DNA of 64,000 nucleotides from NCBI GenBank assembly GCA_000169115.1, contig AAVV01000005.1, forward strand, positions 124,001-188,000, in the 5' to 3' direction. The notes below the pieces were generated by a model that worked only from the letters and a program-made list of their open reading frames with translations, was not told where the DNA came from and did no database searches. This DNA is from a marine gamma proteobacterium HTCC2080 (GTDB taxonomy: Bacteria; Pseudomonadota; Gammaproteobacteria; Pseudomonadales; Halieaceae). Shown piece after piece: positions 17,944 through 28,000 of this stretch (position 1 is its first letter; each line of letters begins with the position of its first letter). The translations under genes and the position numbers were made by a program.

Positions 17944-18009
17944 TGTAATCATAACAAAATAATAGGTTGCAAAACCACATAAAATGACTAAATATGTAAT
18001 AAAGCTTCA
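17944..18009. promoter_or_regulatory. Candidate HexR operators between hexR and gap
   Basis: Two half-conserved sites occur in the divergent space: TGTAATCATAACAAA (17944-17958) and TGTAATAAAGCTTCA (17995-18009). Each keeps the left TGTAAT arm of the reported HexR consensus TGTAAT-www-ATTACA (consensus from memory) and departs from it in the right arm by three bases. The second lies 45 bases before the gap start, over a likely promoter. The assignment is by position and partial match only. Confidence 0.35.
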
Positions 18010-18053
18010 TATTGAACTTTACGTTTGTTCACAGATAGCACGAGGGACAGGTC

Positions 18054-19085
18054 ATGATAAGAGTTGCCATTAACGGATTTGGTCGTATCGGTCGCAATAT
18101 ATTGCGCGCCTACTACGATCGTCCCGAATTGTCTCAGGCCATTGATATAGTGGCCATTAACGATCTGGGTGAACCCGCTATTAATGCGCACCTGCTAGAG
18201 TTTGATACTGCCCACGGCCGCTTCGGTCATGAAGTAACGTCTGGAGAAGATTATCTTGCCGTCGATGGTCGTCGGATAGCGGTACTTAATGAGCGTTCAC
18301 CCAGTGCTTTGCCCTGGGCAGAGTTGAATATTGACCTTGTTTTGGAGTGTACCGGCCTGTTTACGACTCGCGTCTCAGCGGCTGCGCACCTTGATGCCGG
18401 CGCGCAACGTGTTCTAGTCTCGGCGCCCACCAAGGACGCAGACGCAACGATTGTTTATGGGGTCAACCATGGCACCCTAACGAACGAACATCGCGTGATC
18501 TCAAATGCCTCATGCACCACAAACTGCTTAGCACCAGTGGTGCAGCCATTGCACGCGGAGATCGGTTTGGTGAGTGGTCTGATGACGACTATCCATGCCT
18601 ATACCAATGACCAGAACTTAAATGATGTTTACCACAAGGACTTGTTCAGAGCTCGGGCCGCCGGACAAAGCATGATCCCCACAGCAACTGGCGCGGCTAA
18701 TGCCATTGGTCTGGTGTTGCCTGAGTTACAAGGTCGGCTTGATGGTTTGGCCGTTCGTGTTCCTACACTGAACGTTTCGCTTGTTGATCTGAGCTTTACT
18801 GCTGCACGTGAAACGTCGGTCGAGGAGATAAACAGCCTGATGTCAAAAGCCGCGACGGAAGATGCTTTTGGCATTCTGGGCTATAACGAGCGGCCTCTGG
18901 TGTCGGTTGATTTCAACCACGATAGCCACTCAGCTAATTTCGACGCCAACCATACCCGGGTAGCAGGGAGTTTGGTGAAGGTGCTGGCTTGGTACGACAA
19001 CGAATGGGGATTTTCTAACCGCATGTTAGATAACGCTCTGGAGTTGAGTGCTATAGCAGGTCTGTCGGCAAAAAAAGCGGCTTAA
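18054..19085 (+). CDS. gap: Glyceraldehyde-3-phosphate dehydrogenase
   Basis: 343 residues, class I GAPDH. The NAD-binding start [19 protein letters not shown] and the active-site [13 protein letters not shown] with the catalytic cysteine are intact, as is the later [14 protein letters not shown]. It converts glyceraldehyde 3-phosphate to 1,3-bisphosphoglycerate in the cytoplasm. The aspartate in VAINDLGE favours NAD over NADP. It is a single plus-strand gene, divergent from hexR and convergent with pgl; being on the opposite strand to the other sugar genes it has its own promoter, probably under HexR. Epd (erythrose-4-phosphate dehydrogenase) is a less likely alternative. Confidence 0.92.
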   Translation: MIRVAINGFGRIGRNILRAYYDRPELSQAIDIVAINDLGEPAINAHLLEFDTAHGRFGHEVTSGEDYLAVDGRRIAVLNERSPSALPWAELNIDLVLECTGLFTTRVSAAAHLDAGAQRVLVSAPTKDADATIVYGVNHGTLTNEHRVISNASCTTNCLAPVVQPLHAEIGLVSGLMTTIHAYTNDQNLNDVYHKDLFRARAAGQSMIPTATGAANAIGLVLPELQGRLDGLAVRVPTLNVSLVDLSFTAARETSVEEINSLMSKAATEDAFGILGYNERPLVSVDFNHDSHSANFDANHTRVAGSLVKVLAWYDNEWGFSNRMLDNALELSAIAGLSAKKAA

Positions 19086-19198
19086 TCGCACTCGGTAAAC
19101 GGCGTTTTCTCTCGATAAAACCAATACATCTTTAATCGGCCGGTGAGCCTGCGTGCAACCGACAGATTGATAAAGAGAGGGGCCTTGGATTCGTACCT

Positions 19199-19879
19199 CT
19201 ACGGCGCGTGCCAGAGTTCAAAGCGACCCTTTGGCGCCAAAAACACTGCCACGGGCGACTCGGCAGCAGCGCTGATCGTCATAGCCCGATAAGCCACTTC
19301 AAGCTTTTTCTGCCCTACGATATGAACAGCACCCCAGTGACAATCCTCCAAGCGCCTCCTAGACAGTGAAATTCGAGTGTGAGGCGCGGTGCGAGGATGC
19401 GTCATCAGCGCGGCATCTAGCGTGCTAAGCCCCGTATCAATTTCTTCAGCGCAGGGAAATAATGATGCGGTATGGCGGTCACCGCCCATACCCAGTATCA
19501 CCACGTCAAAAGTACCGAGCTGGTCAAGCTGCGAACAAACTTCTTGTAAATTGCTTGCCTCATCGGAAAGTTCAGGGATCAAGCTCATAAACTGCGCCTT
19601 AGCGGCTTGGTCTTGAAGCAGGTTTTGTCGAACCATTGCTTCATTAGATGCGTCGTGATCTCTGGGAACCCAGCGCTCATCGGCCAAGAGAATAGTAACG
19701 TGTTCCCAAGGGATCTTTGCTGTTGCAAGTTGGGCGAATAGAGGGCGCGGCGTAGAGCCTCCGGAAACCACGAGGGTTGCCTTGCCTCTCGCATTGATTC
19801 CGTCCTGTAGTCGCCGGCAGATGTTCTGGGCCAATGCCGTATTAAGTGCATCCGCTGATGCAAAGCCGTGCTCAGACAT
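19199..19879 (-). CDS. pgl: 6-phosphogluconolactonase
   Basis: 226 residues from the ATG at 19879, eight bases inside the end of zwf; starts at 19903 or in between are also possible and AAAAGG lies near them. The DevB-type motifs are visible: LVVSGGSTPRPLFAQLA, WEHVTILLADERWVP, FDVVILGMGGDRHTASLFP, and HIVGQKKLEVA. It hydrolyses 6-phosphogluconolactone made by Zwf. It is the last gene of the edd-glk-eda-zwf-pgl operon. Confidence 0.92.
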   Translation of the reverse strand: MSEHGFASADALNTALAQNICRRLQDGINARGKATLVVSGGSTPRPLFAQLATAKIPWEHVTILLADERWVPRDHDASNEAMVRQNLLQDQAAKAQFMSLIPELSDEASNLQEVCSQLDQLGTFDVVILGMGGDRHTASLFPCAEEIDTGLSTLDAALMTHPRTAPHTRISLSRRRLEDCHWGAVHIVGQKKLEVAYRAMTISAAAESPVAVFLAPKGRFELWHAP

Positions 19880-21317
19880 GCCAGCTACGCCCATCCTTTT
19901 CAATTAAAAGCTCGGCTTTAGGTGGGCCCCAAGATCCAGCGTGATAGGGCTTGGTCTCTATGTTCTTTTGGTTGCAGGCGTCAATCAGTTCATCACACCA
20001 GCGCCAGCTTTCTTCGATCTCCTCTCGACCTACAAACAGCGACTGATCGCCATTAATTGCATCAAGAAATAATCGTTCGTAGGCGTCGGGAATTCGATTC
20101 ATGCCGGTGGTTTCCCGAAAATCTAAATCCAAGGTATGGTTCTGTAAGGACAGTTTTTCTCGCAGCGTCTGGCGTTTCGATGCCATTGTTAGCTCGATGC
20201 CTTCCCTGGGCTGTAACCGAATGATTAACTTGTTCGCGCTGGTGCCGCCGCTAAAAATGTTGTGGGGAAGGTCTTTGTACTGAATGATGATTTCAGTTAA
20301 TTTTTCAGGAACGCGTTTTCCTGTTCGCAGGTAAAATGGAACGCCGGCCCAGCGCCAGTTGTCTACATGAGCTTTGATCGCGATAAACGTCTCGGTATCG
20401 CTGTCAGGGCGCTCGCAACCGGGCTCCTCAAGGTACCCAGGCACGGCCGCACCTGAAGACCAACCCTGGCTGTATTGCCCTTTAATCACGTGCTCAGAGA
20501 CCTGATCAGAGTCGATGCGTCTCAAGGCCTTGACGATTTTGACTTTTTCGTCGCGGATGCTATCGGCTTCTAGGCTATTGGGGGGCTCCATAGCAACGAG
20601 ACAGAGTAACTGCATAAGGTGGTTTTGAACCATGTCGCGGAGCTGGCCGACGCGGTCATAGTAAGACCAGCGACCCTCAATACCGACGATTTCGCCAACG
20701 GTGATTTGAACATGGTCGATACAGTTGGCATCCCACTGACTATTAATAAATCGGTTTGCAAAGCGCAGCGCGAGTAAGTTTTGAACGGTCTCCTTTCCCA
20801 GGTAGTGATCTATGCGATAAATAGATTCCTCGTCAAAGTAGCGAGCCAGCGTTTCATTGACCTCCTTTGACGAGGCTAGACATTCGCCAATGGGCTTTTC
20901 GAGTACGATTCGGCAGTCGCCGGTGAGGCAATTGTTAGTGGCCAGATTGTTGCAAATTAGGGCGAAGATGCTGGGTGGTGTAGCCAAGTAAAATAAGCTG
21001 ATACGGGTATCATCTAGAGTTGCCCTGATACTGGAATAGCTGTCAGCGTTGGCGAAGTCGGCGCCCACATATTGAAAATGTCGTGAGTAGTGCTGCCACT
21101 CGGCATGGGAAGGCGACTCAGAGCCCATGTAGGCATGCATTCGCTGTCTTAGGCCTTCCAAAAAAGTATTTACGTCGACCTGATCTCTAGCAATTGCTGT
21201 GATGCGCAGGTCGCTGGGCAGTAATTCGGCGCGATCGAGTTGAAACAGTGCGGGAAAGAGCTTTCTTGCTGAAAGGTCTCCGGAAGCGCCAAAAATAATT
21301 AGGTCAACTCCGGTCAT
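19872..21317 (-). CDS. zwf: Glucose-6-phosphate 1-dehydrogenase
   Basis: 481 residues, close to the usual 490. The NADP-binding start DLIIFGASGDLSARKLFPAL, the substrate site RIDHYLGKETVQNLLALRFAN with its conserved lysine, EKPIGE and the C-terminal FLDAINGDQSLFVGREEIEESW are all intact. It oxidises glucose 6-phosphate to the lactone and makes NADPH. The start overlaps the end of eda by four bases and its end overlaps pgl, so translation is coupled along the operon. Confidence 0.96.
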   Translation of the reverse strand: MTGVDLIIFGASGDLSARKLFPALFQLDRAELLPSDLRITAIARDQVDVNTFLEGLRQRMHAYMGSESPSHAEWQHYSRHFQYVGADFANADSYSSIRATLDDTRISLFYLATPPSIFALICNNLATNNCLTGDCRIVLEKPIGECLASSKEVNETLARYFDEESIYRIDHYLGKETVQNLLALRFANRFINSQWDANCIDHVQITVGEIVGIEGRWSYYDRVGQLRDMVQNHLMQLLCLVAMEPPNSLEADSIRDEKVKIVKALRRIDSDQVSEHVIKGQYSQGWSSGAAVPGYLEEPGCERPDSDTETFIAIKAHVDNWRWAGVPFYLRTGKRVPEKLTEIIIQYKDLPHNIFSGGTSANKLIIRLQPREGIELTMASKRQTLREKLSLQNHTLDLDFRETTGMNRIPDAYERLFLDAINGDQSLFVGREEIEESWRWCDELIDACNQKNIETKPYHAGSWGPPKAELLIEKDGRSWHV

Positions 21318-21961
21318 TGGGTAAGCTCCTTCATATTCGACAATTCTGATGCCTCACGGCACAGCTGTGTCACCGCCTGCCAGTCACCCGCTTGCACTTT
21401 GCTTTTAGGTAGCATCCAAGAGCCTCCAGCCGCTTGGACATTTGGCAGTTCGAGATACTCCAGTAAATTTTTCGGGCCAATACCGCCTGTGGGCACAAAG
21501 CTAACGCTTGCGAAAGGGCCGGAAAAAGCCTTAATCGCTGCCGCGCCTCCTGAGGTGCTGGCGGGGAAGAACTTTAATACTTTAAAGCCTGCCTCAGCTG
21601 CGCGCATGACCTCAGTTGCGGTGACTGCTCCTGGCAGTAGGGGGGTCTTTGATGTAATGCTTTTATCAAACAACGAATCACTTTGGCCCGGAGATACGAT
21701 AAAACGGGCGCCGGCGTCGATGGCGGCAGAGAAGTCATCGCTATTACAAACGGTGCCGGCCCCGACGTGTGCATCAGGAACCGCTTTGCTAATGGCTTTG
21801 ATGGCTGCAAGGGCGCAGGGTGTCCGCAGGGTGATCTCGAGAACCTTGATGCCTCCGGCCACGAGTGCTTCGGCCATTGGTATGGCGTCAGCTTCGCGCT
21901 CGATGACCATGACGGGAATGACAGATGTGGACGCTAAAAAATCGTAGGCTTGAGGAAGCAC
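21314..21961 (-). CDS. eda: 2-keto-3-deoxy-6-phosphogluconate aldolase
   Basis: 215 residues. Class I aldolase motifs are intact: VMVIEREADAIPMAEALVAGGI with the catalytic glutamate, LEITLRTPCALAAI, GAGTVCNSDDF and FKVLKFFPAS with the Schiff-base lysine, followed by SFVPTGGIG. It splits KDPG to pyruvate and glyceraldehyde 3-phosphate. The start lies two bases after the glk stop and the end overlaps zwf by four bases. Confidence 0.95.
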   Translation of the reverse strand: MLPQAYDFLASTSVIPVMVIEREADAIPMAEALVAGGIKVLEITLRTPCALAAIKAISKAVPDAHVGAGTVCNSDDFSAAIDAGARFIVSPGQSDSLFDKSITSKTPLLPGAVTATEVMRAAEAGFKVLKFFPASTSGGAAAIKAFSGPFASVSFVPTGGIGPKNLLEYLELPNVQAAGGSWMLPKSKVQAGDWQAVTQLCREASELSNMKELTQ

Positions 21962-21963
21962 AA

Positions 21964-22950
21964 TTAACCTCTAATATGGGGATCATTGAGTGACGCGGAG
22001 GCCCCCAATAAGCCGAGTTGGCTATGGGTGACCACAAATGTGGGAATGTCTGAAAGATAGTCAGCAAAACGACCCTTGGCGAGAAAGCGGGCCCTGAAAT
22101 CACTGCGCCGCAGAAGGTCTAGGTATCGCGGGACAATACCGCCTGCGATGTAGATACCACCTTTAGCTCCAAGTGTTAGGGCGAAATTACCCGCAGCTGC
22201 GCCAAGTACTGCAAAAAACATCGCCATAGTTTCTTTTGATAGCGCGTCATCGGCACTTAGAGCCGCGGCCCCAATTTCAGCGGCGCTGCTGTACTTGATT
22301 TTCAGGTTGCGGTAGTCGGCCAAAGCTTGATAAATGTTATTGATACCTTCGCCACAGCAAAGCCTTTCTATCGAGACGCGACCGAAGCGGGCCCTTAAGA
22401 AATCGAGTACCGCCGCTTCTACGTTGGTGACAGGAGCAAAGTCGACATGTCCACCCTCTCCGCTGATGACTAACGGCTCTCCTGAATGGGTAGTAGCAAG
22501 AGTCGCTACACCAAGTCCCGTGCCCGGGCCTAAAGCAACACAAGGGGAACCTGGTTCAGCGCGGCCGCCACCCACTTTTTCCAGATGGTTTTCTGATAGC
22601 AGTGGTAGGGCCCTAGCAGCCGCGGCAAAGTCGTTAATAATACTTACGGACTGCAGCCCCAGTGTGCTCATGACGAGCTCTCGATCAAAACGCCACGCAC
22701 TATTGGTAAAGCTGACGGGTTGTACATCGGGTCGTCCTGCCACTGCGAGGCAAGATTCTCCAGCGTCGGCCATGGATAGCCCCGCTTTAATGAGGTCGCT
22801 TTGAAGCTGCTCCAAGACATTGCTAAAGGTCGGAAAAGCCGCTACTTCGTAAGAGCCGATAAGTTGGTAGGGTTCTTTTTGATCGTCACAGATACCAAAG
22901 CGCGCATTGGTGCCGCCAATATCACCTAGCAAATGCCACTTCGTTTTCAC
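21964..22950 (-). CDS. glk: Glucokinase
   Basis: 328 residues from a GTG at 22950, which directly follows the edd stop codon and has GAGGT upstream; the frame stays open into edd but those upstream starts are unlikely. The bacterial Glk nucleotide-binding start WHLLGDIGGTNARFGIC is present, as are LGPGTGLGVATL and SGEGGHVDFAP. It phosphorylates intracellular glucose, feeding Zwf in the same operon. Length is close to the 321 residues of the E. coli enzyme. Confidence 0.92.
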   Translation of the reverse strand: MKTKWHLLGDIGGTNARFGICDDQKEPYQLIGSYEVAAFPTFSNVLEQLQSDLIKAGLSMADAGESCLAVAGRPDVQPVSFTNSAWRFDRELVMSTLGLQSVSIINDFAAAARALPLLSENHLEKVGGGRAEPGSPCVALGPGTGLGVATLATTHSGEPLVISGEGGHVDFAPVTNVEAAVLDFLRARFGRVSIERLCCGEGINNIYQALADYRNLKIKYSSAAEIGAAALSADDALSKETMAMFFAVLGAAAGNFALTLGAKGGIYIAGGIVPRYLDLLRRSDFRARFLAKGRFADYLSDIPTFVVTHSQLGLLGASASLNDPHIRG

Positions 22951-22951
22951 C

Positions 22952-24817
22952 TCAGGCGACCTCGACTCGCGCCGTTTGGTGAGTGAAATGGGTGTCGGCA
23001 TTAAAAAGGAAGCTGGCACCCTGCTCAGCATTACTCACTTGGTTTCGAGCAGCAGAAAATAGATTTCTTCCCACAGTATATTGATCGGCATTAGGCGAGA
23101 TAGCCCGGTCTCTGCTAGCAAGTTCAGATTCTGATAGTGCAACTTTAAGCTCCCCGGTGTTGGCGTTAAGGGTGATTTTATCGCCATCTCGCAGGCGAGA
23201 TAGAGGTCCATCCGCAGCAGCTTCGGGGGTGATGTGAATGGCGGCGGGCACCTTGCCTGAGGCGCCGCTCATGCGCCCATCGGTAATCAATGCCACGGCA
23301 TAACCCTTATCCTGAAGGCTGCTTAACAGCGGCGTGAGCTTATGTAACTCAGGCATCCCATTTGCGATCGGTCCCTGGAATCTGACCACGACGACGCAGT
23401 CGCGATTGAGTTCGCCGGAGTCGTAAAGTCCCTGAAGGGCATGCTGTGAGTCTATGACTACAGCTGGGGCTTCAACGATGCGGTGTTCAGCGCTTACGGC
23501 GGAAACCTTGATAACGCTGCGTCCCAGATTGCCCTCCAGCAACCTGAGTCCCCCTTCTTCTGCAAAGGGCGCGTTGGTACCTCGGATAACACTGTCGTCA
23601 AGGCTTGACGATGGCGGCTTTACCCAGTGAATGTCCTCGTTGACGAGGCTGGGTTCCCTGACGAAATCAGAAAAGGGAAGGCCAAGGCACGTCAGAGCGT
23701 CGCTGTGCATCAGCCCATCTGAAAGTAGATTTTGAAACAACACACCCGTACCCCCAGCGGCGTGGAAATGGTTAATGTCGGCCTGCCCGTTGGGGTATAC
23801 CCGGGCGAGTAGGGGGGTGGCTTTTGATATCGCGTCAAAGTCGGACCAGGTCATGATATACCCTGCTGAGCGGGCTATCGCGATGAGATGAATGCAGTGG
23901 TTTGTGGATCCTCCTGATGCAACCAGCGCTACTAAGGCGTTGACTAATGCTCGTGCGTCGACCTGCTCTCCAAGCGGCGTGTATTGATTACTCTTGGCGG
24001 TGAGACGCGTGACTTGCTGGGCTGCATGGGCGGTCAAAGCATCGCGCAACGGCAGATCCGGATTGACAAATGAAGCGCCAGGCAGCTGAAGTCCCATGGC
24101 CTCCAGCAATAATTGGTTGGTATTTGCTGTGCCATAAAAGGTGCAAGTGCCTGCGCTGTGGTAGGACGCGCTCTCGGCGTGCAGCAATTCTTCCCGGGTG
24201 GCGTTGCCCTCGGCAAAGCGCTGGCGCACTGCTGCTTTTTCTTTATTGGGTAGGCCTGTAGGCATAGGGCCCGCGGGTACAAATAGAGCCGGCAGATGAC
24301 CAAATTGAAGTGCGCCGATCAACAGCCCCGGTACGATTTTATCGCAGATGCCTAAGAGCAATACCGCGTCAAACATTTGGTGAGACAGAGAAACTGCAGT
24401 TGCTTGCGCAATGACGTCGCGGCTAAAAAGCGACAGTTCCATTCCCGCTTGGCCTTGGGTGACGCCATCGCACATTGCGGGCACACCACCGGCCACCTGT
24501 GCGGTACTACCCACTGCCCGCAGCGCTGCCTTTATTTGCTCGGGATAGGTTTCGTAGGGCTGATGCGCCGATAACATATCGTTAAACGCTGTCACAATGC
24601 CCACATGGGCGGCGTCCATAAGCTTAATCGCCGATTTGTCTGTCTCGTTACACGCGGCAAAACCGTGTGCCAGGTTGCCACAACTTAGTTGCTCTCTCCC
24701 TGGAGCCTGCCGGGCCATGGCGTCGATCATTGTCAAATATTCGGCGCGTAAGGGGCCACTGCGGTGCTCTATATCGGCCGTAACTTTTGCAATTATGGGG
24801 GAGGTAATGGTACTCAC
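22952..24817 (-). CDS. edd: 6-phosphogluconate dehydratase
   Basis: 621 residues. IlvD/Edd family hallmarks are present: FNDMLSAHQPYETYPE, MCDGVTQGQAGMELSLFSRD with an iron-sulfur cysteine, GICDKIVPG, ASGGSTNHCIHL and ALITDGRMSGASGKVPAAIH. Length and the 6-phosphogluconate-type wording separate it from dihydroxy-acid dehydratase. It converts 6-phosphogluconate to KDPG and needs a [4Fe-4S] cluster. It is the first gene of edd-glk-eda-zwf-pgl and has candidate HexR sites upstream. Confidence 0.95.
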   Translation of the reverse strand: MSTITSPIIAKVTADIEHRSGPLRAEYLTMIDAMARQAPGREQLSCGNLAHGFAACNETDKSAIKLMDAAHVGIVTAFNDMLSAHQPYETYPEQIKAALRAVGSTAQVAGGVPAMCDGVTQGQAGMELSLFSRDVIAQATAVSLSHQMFDAVLLLGICDKIVPGLLIGALQFGHLPALFVPAGPMPTGLPNKEKAAVRQRFAEGNATREELLHAESASYHSAGTCTFYGTANTNQLLLEAMGLQLPGASFVNPDLPLRDALTAHAAQQVTRLTAKSNQYTPLGEQVDARALVNALVALVASGGSTNHCIHLIAIARSAGYIMTWSDFDAISKATPLLARVYPNGQADINHFHAAGGTGVLFQNLLSDGLMHSDALTCLGLPFSDFVREPSLVNEDIHWVKPPSSSLDDSVIRGTNAPFAEEGGLRLLEGNLGRSVIKVSAVSAEHRIVEAPAVVIDSQHALQGLYDSGELNRDCVVVVRFQGPIANGMPELHKLTPLLSSLQDKGYAVALITDGRMSGASGKVPAAIHITPEAAADGPLSRLRDGDKITLNANTGELKVALSESELASRDRAISPNADQYTVGRNLFSAARNQVSNAEQGASFLFNADTHFTHQTARVEVA

Positions 24818-24840
24818 AGACGCTTCACCAAAAATAAATT

Positions 24841-24909
24841 AGAGTAATAAAATAACATATTTTATGGATATAATGCATTTTATACCGCCAAAAATGTAAC
24901 TTAAGCACA
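24841..24909 (-). promoter_or_regulatory. Candidate HexR operators and AT-rich promoter region of edd
   Basis: Read on the minus strand, TGTTATTTTATTACT (complement of 24843-24857) matches the HexR palindrome TGTAAT-www-ATTACA at all but two of its fixed positions. A second site, TGTAACTTAAGCACA at 24895-24909 on the plus strand, keeps TGTAA and ACA arms. Both lie in a very AT-rich stretch 25-90 bases before the edd start, where a promoter is expected. Nothing else was found in 24818-25018. Confidence 0.45.
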
Positions 24910-25018
24910 AAATGGTAAGCCCAATTCCTTCATTTACCACCTTGAGCCAGCTTGGGCCACAGTAACGCCTCAAGCTAGCAGGAGCCTAATCTATGCCCTA
25001 GCGTTCATGAGGCGGTGC

Positions 25019-28000
25019 TCAGTGGCGCCAGTGATGCCGGGCTCTTTTGGCCTCTAGTGCCTCCAGGGTACCTGCCGGTAATTGCTGACCTCCGGTCTGA
25101 TGGAAAAAGAGAGGTGCGCTAGTCCGTCCTCCCGTTACAATTTCATCCATCGTATCCGTCGAAAATAAGCGGCCGTTAAGCACGGTGTGGGAGACGTACT
25201 CGGACAAACGGATGTCCTCGAGTACATTTCCATCGATGATGGCTAAGTCAGCCAGCTTGCCTTCGGCAATTGTGCCGACATCTGCGTCCATTCCCAGGTG
25301 AATAGCGGCATCGTAGGTAGCGCCTCGCAGAGCTTCCCAAGGGGTAAATCCACCTTGCACCATCATCCACATTTCCCAGTGGGGGGCTAGTCCTTCCCGT
25401 TGTCCATGTGCCCCGATCATGACCCTTACGCCATTGTCACGGAGCTTTTTCGCAGTCTTAGCTACGTTGATGTGATTGTAGTGGTGGTCAGGCGCCTTTG
25501 GTCTACGCATGCTTCTAGGTTCTACAAACTGCTTGGGCGAATACCGCATAAGCCGCTCATTGAGCCAAACATCGGTCCGGTCGTACCAATACTCTTCACC
25601 CATGAGGCCTCCGTAGGACACAACGAAGGTCGGTACGTAGCCTGTGCCTACCTGAGACCAAAGTTGGACAACGTCATCGTAGATGTCAGCAATAGGCAGT
25701 GAATGCTCAATACTGGTATGACCATCGATGAGATGATTCATATTGTGTTGAAATTTCATGCCTCCTTCAGGGACGACCATAATGCCCTGTTGATCAGCAG
25801 CTTCAATAATCTGTTGTCGCGCGCTTCTGGCGAGTTGGTTGTAGCTTTTTACCGAGATCGCGCCCGATGATCGCAGTCGCTCAACATGAAATTCGGCATC
25901 TTCAAGGCTGTGCACTTCGGTCGTGGCGCCGGGTGCATTGGCGCCGTAAAGAATGGTTCCCGTAGACCAGGTTCTGGGACCTAAAATGAGGCCAGCCCGT
26001 TGCATTTCGGCATGGGTAAATATCTCGCTGGTGTCGTTGGAGGGGTCGTGAATACTAGTGACGCCGAAAGCCAGATTAGAGAGTTGCATCCAATTTTGTT
26101 GGGGGATAATTTCTTCGCTACCCATGCCGCCGTGGGCGTGCGCATCGATCAGTCCGGGAATCACAGTTTTACCACTGACGTCGACAATTTTCGCGTTGCT
26201 GGGAATGTTGATTTCACCGCGAACCCCCACTGCGGTAATGCGATTTTCCTTGATGAGGATAACCCCATCTGACAGTACCTGTTGCTGACTGTCTGCCTCC
26301 TGCATGGTCACAACTGTAGCGCCAACAAGCGCGAGCAAAGTGTTTGGTTTGTCGGCGGCAACTGAAAAACTGAGGTCAATCGACTGAATTTTAGGCTCTG
26401 CTATGGCAGTGTCATCGGCTTCCTGATCAACGGGTGCTAGGGAGGTAAAGGCATCAGTTAGGTTTCGAGTAAATAGAGCGGGCCCATTTGACCAGTGCAA
26501 TGCTTGACTGTCTGCAGACCAATGAAGGAATTCTCCAGCGCGCTCAGAAACGCCGCGAACAGGAACCGCGCCACCCGCTCGCTGTGCCACCATAGGCTTC
26601 CCCGTGATTGTTAGGGGCATAACATAAACCCGAAAGTGTTCAGTAAACGCTAGCCAGTTGCCATCGGGTGATACGGCATAACTGGTCACCTTCTCGCCCT
26701 GTGCAATTACACGCTTGTCGAGACCCATGTGGTCAACGCTATGAAGTTCGAGTCCTTTCTCGCCTCGGGTGGTGAACAGTACACGGCTACCATCGGCGCT
26801 AAAGGTGGGATGGTGTCCAGCGCTACTGATTTTGATGGGCGTGCCACCCTCGGTTTTGACCAGATAAATACCCGGCTCCACAGACCACAGCGGAGAGAGT
26901 AAATAACCCCCCGTTGTTTTGCGATAAACCACCATTTCACCGTCCGGTGAAAATTTAGGCTGCACGTAATGGCCGGGAGTTTTGACTAAGGTTTTGCTGG
27001 GGCCTCCTTTGGCGCTGACGACTTTTACGCGCCCAAGATCTTGGTCATTCCAGGAGGTATAGACCACCTGTTGACCATCTGCAGATAGAGCAGGCCAGTA
27101 TTCAAAATGGTCGCGCTGCTCTGTGAGTCGCGCGGGTTTTTGAGCACCATCTTCCCTAATGGTTGAGTGGTACAAGTGGCCCATACTGCCAAAGATGGCG
27201 GAGTTACCCGCAGGTGTTAGCTGTGCCCAGCGAAGCATTTTGCTGTCAACCGAATCGGGAGCAACCTCGACGGGAAATCGGACCGTATCGCGGACTTTTT
27301 TCGTTACTGACAATTGAATGGGCAGTATTTTTGTATCGCCAGTCTCAGTGTTTAGACGATGAATTCGTCCTGCCGTCCAAAACACAAGATCTCGGCCATT
27401 GGGAAGCCACTCGAAGGCAGTTGTGTTGCCATGGCTGCCAGCGGTCTCTTGCTCATCGCGCTCTAGGCTGTCGTAAACAGTAGTTTCCATGCCTGACGTG
27501 AGATCTCGAATGACAATCGCACTATTAAAATCAGGCAGTCGTTTTACAAATGCCAGTTTGCTGCCATCTGGCGATGGGGTAGGGCGAACGGCGCCCCCCG
27601 GGCCTCCCGTGATGGTATCTATTTCACCAGTCGTCAAATCAAGTCGCCGAATGGCGAATATCTCTCCGGTGGAGTCCTTGTTGTATTGCCACACCCAGCC
27701 TGATGTGGTGTCTTGACTGTAATAAAGGTAGTCGCCATCGGGAGAGAAAGCGGGTTCCGCAATGGATTTTTGAGCACGTGTACCGTCGGTATTATCGACG
27801 ACTTCGATACCGCTGCCACCATTGACGTGGTACATCCAGATTTCCCCTGAGGGAATGCTGCGTCCTGAGACGGTGCCTTTGCGGACTGCTATCCACTGGC
27901 TGTCCGGCGACCAAGCTGGGTTGTGAAGGTTGTGCTTACGTTCACTGGTGACCTGTGTGACATTGCTTCCATCGATATCCATAACCCAAATATTGTCATT

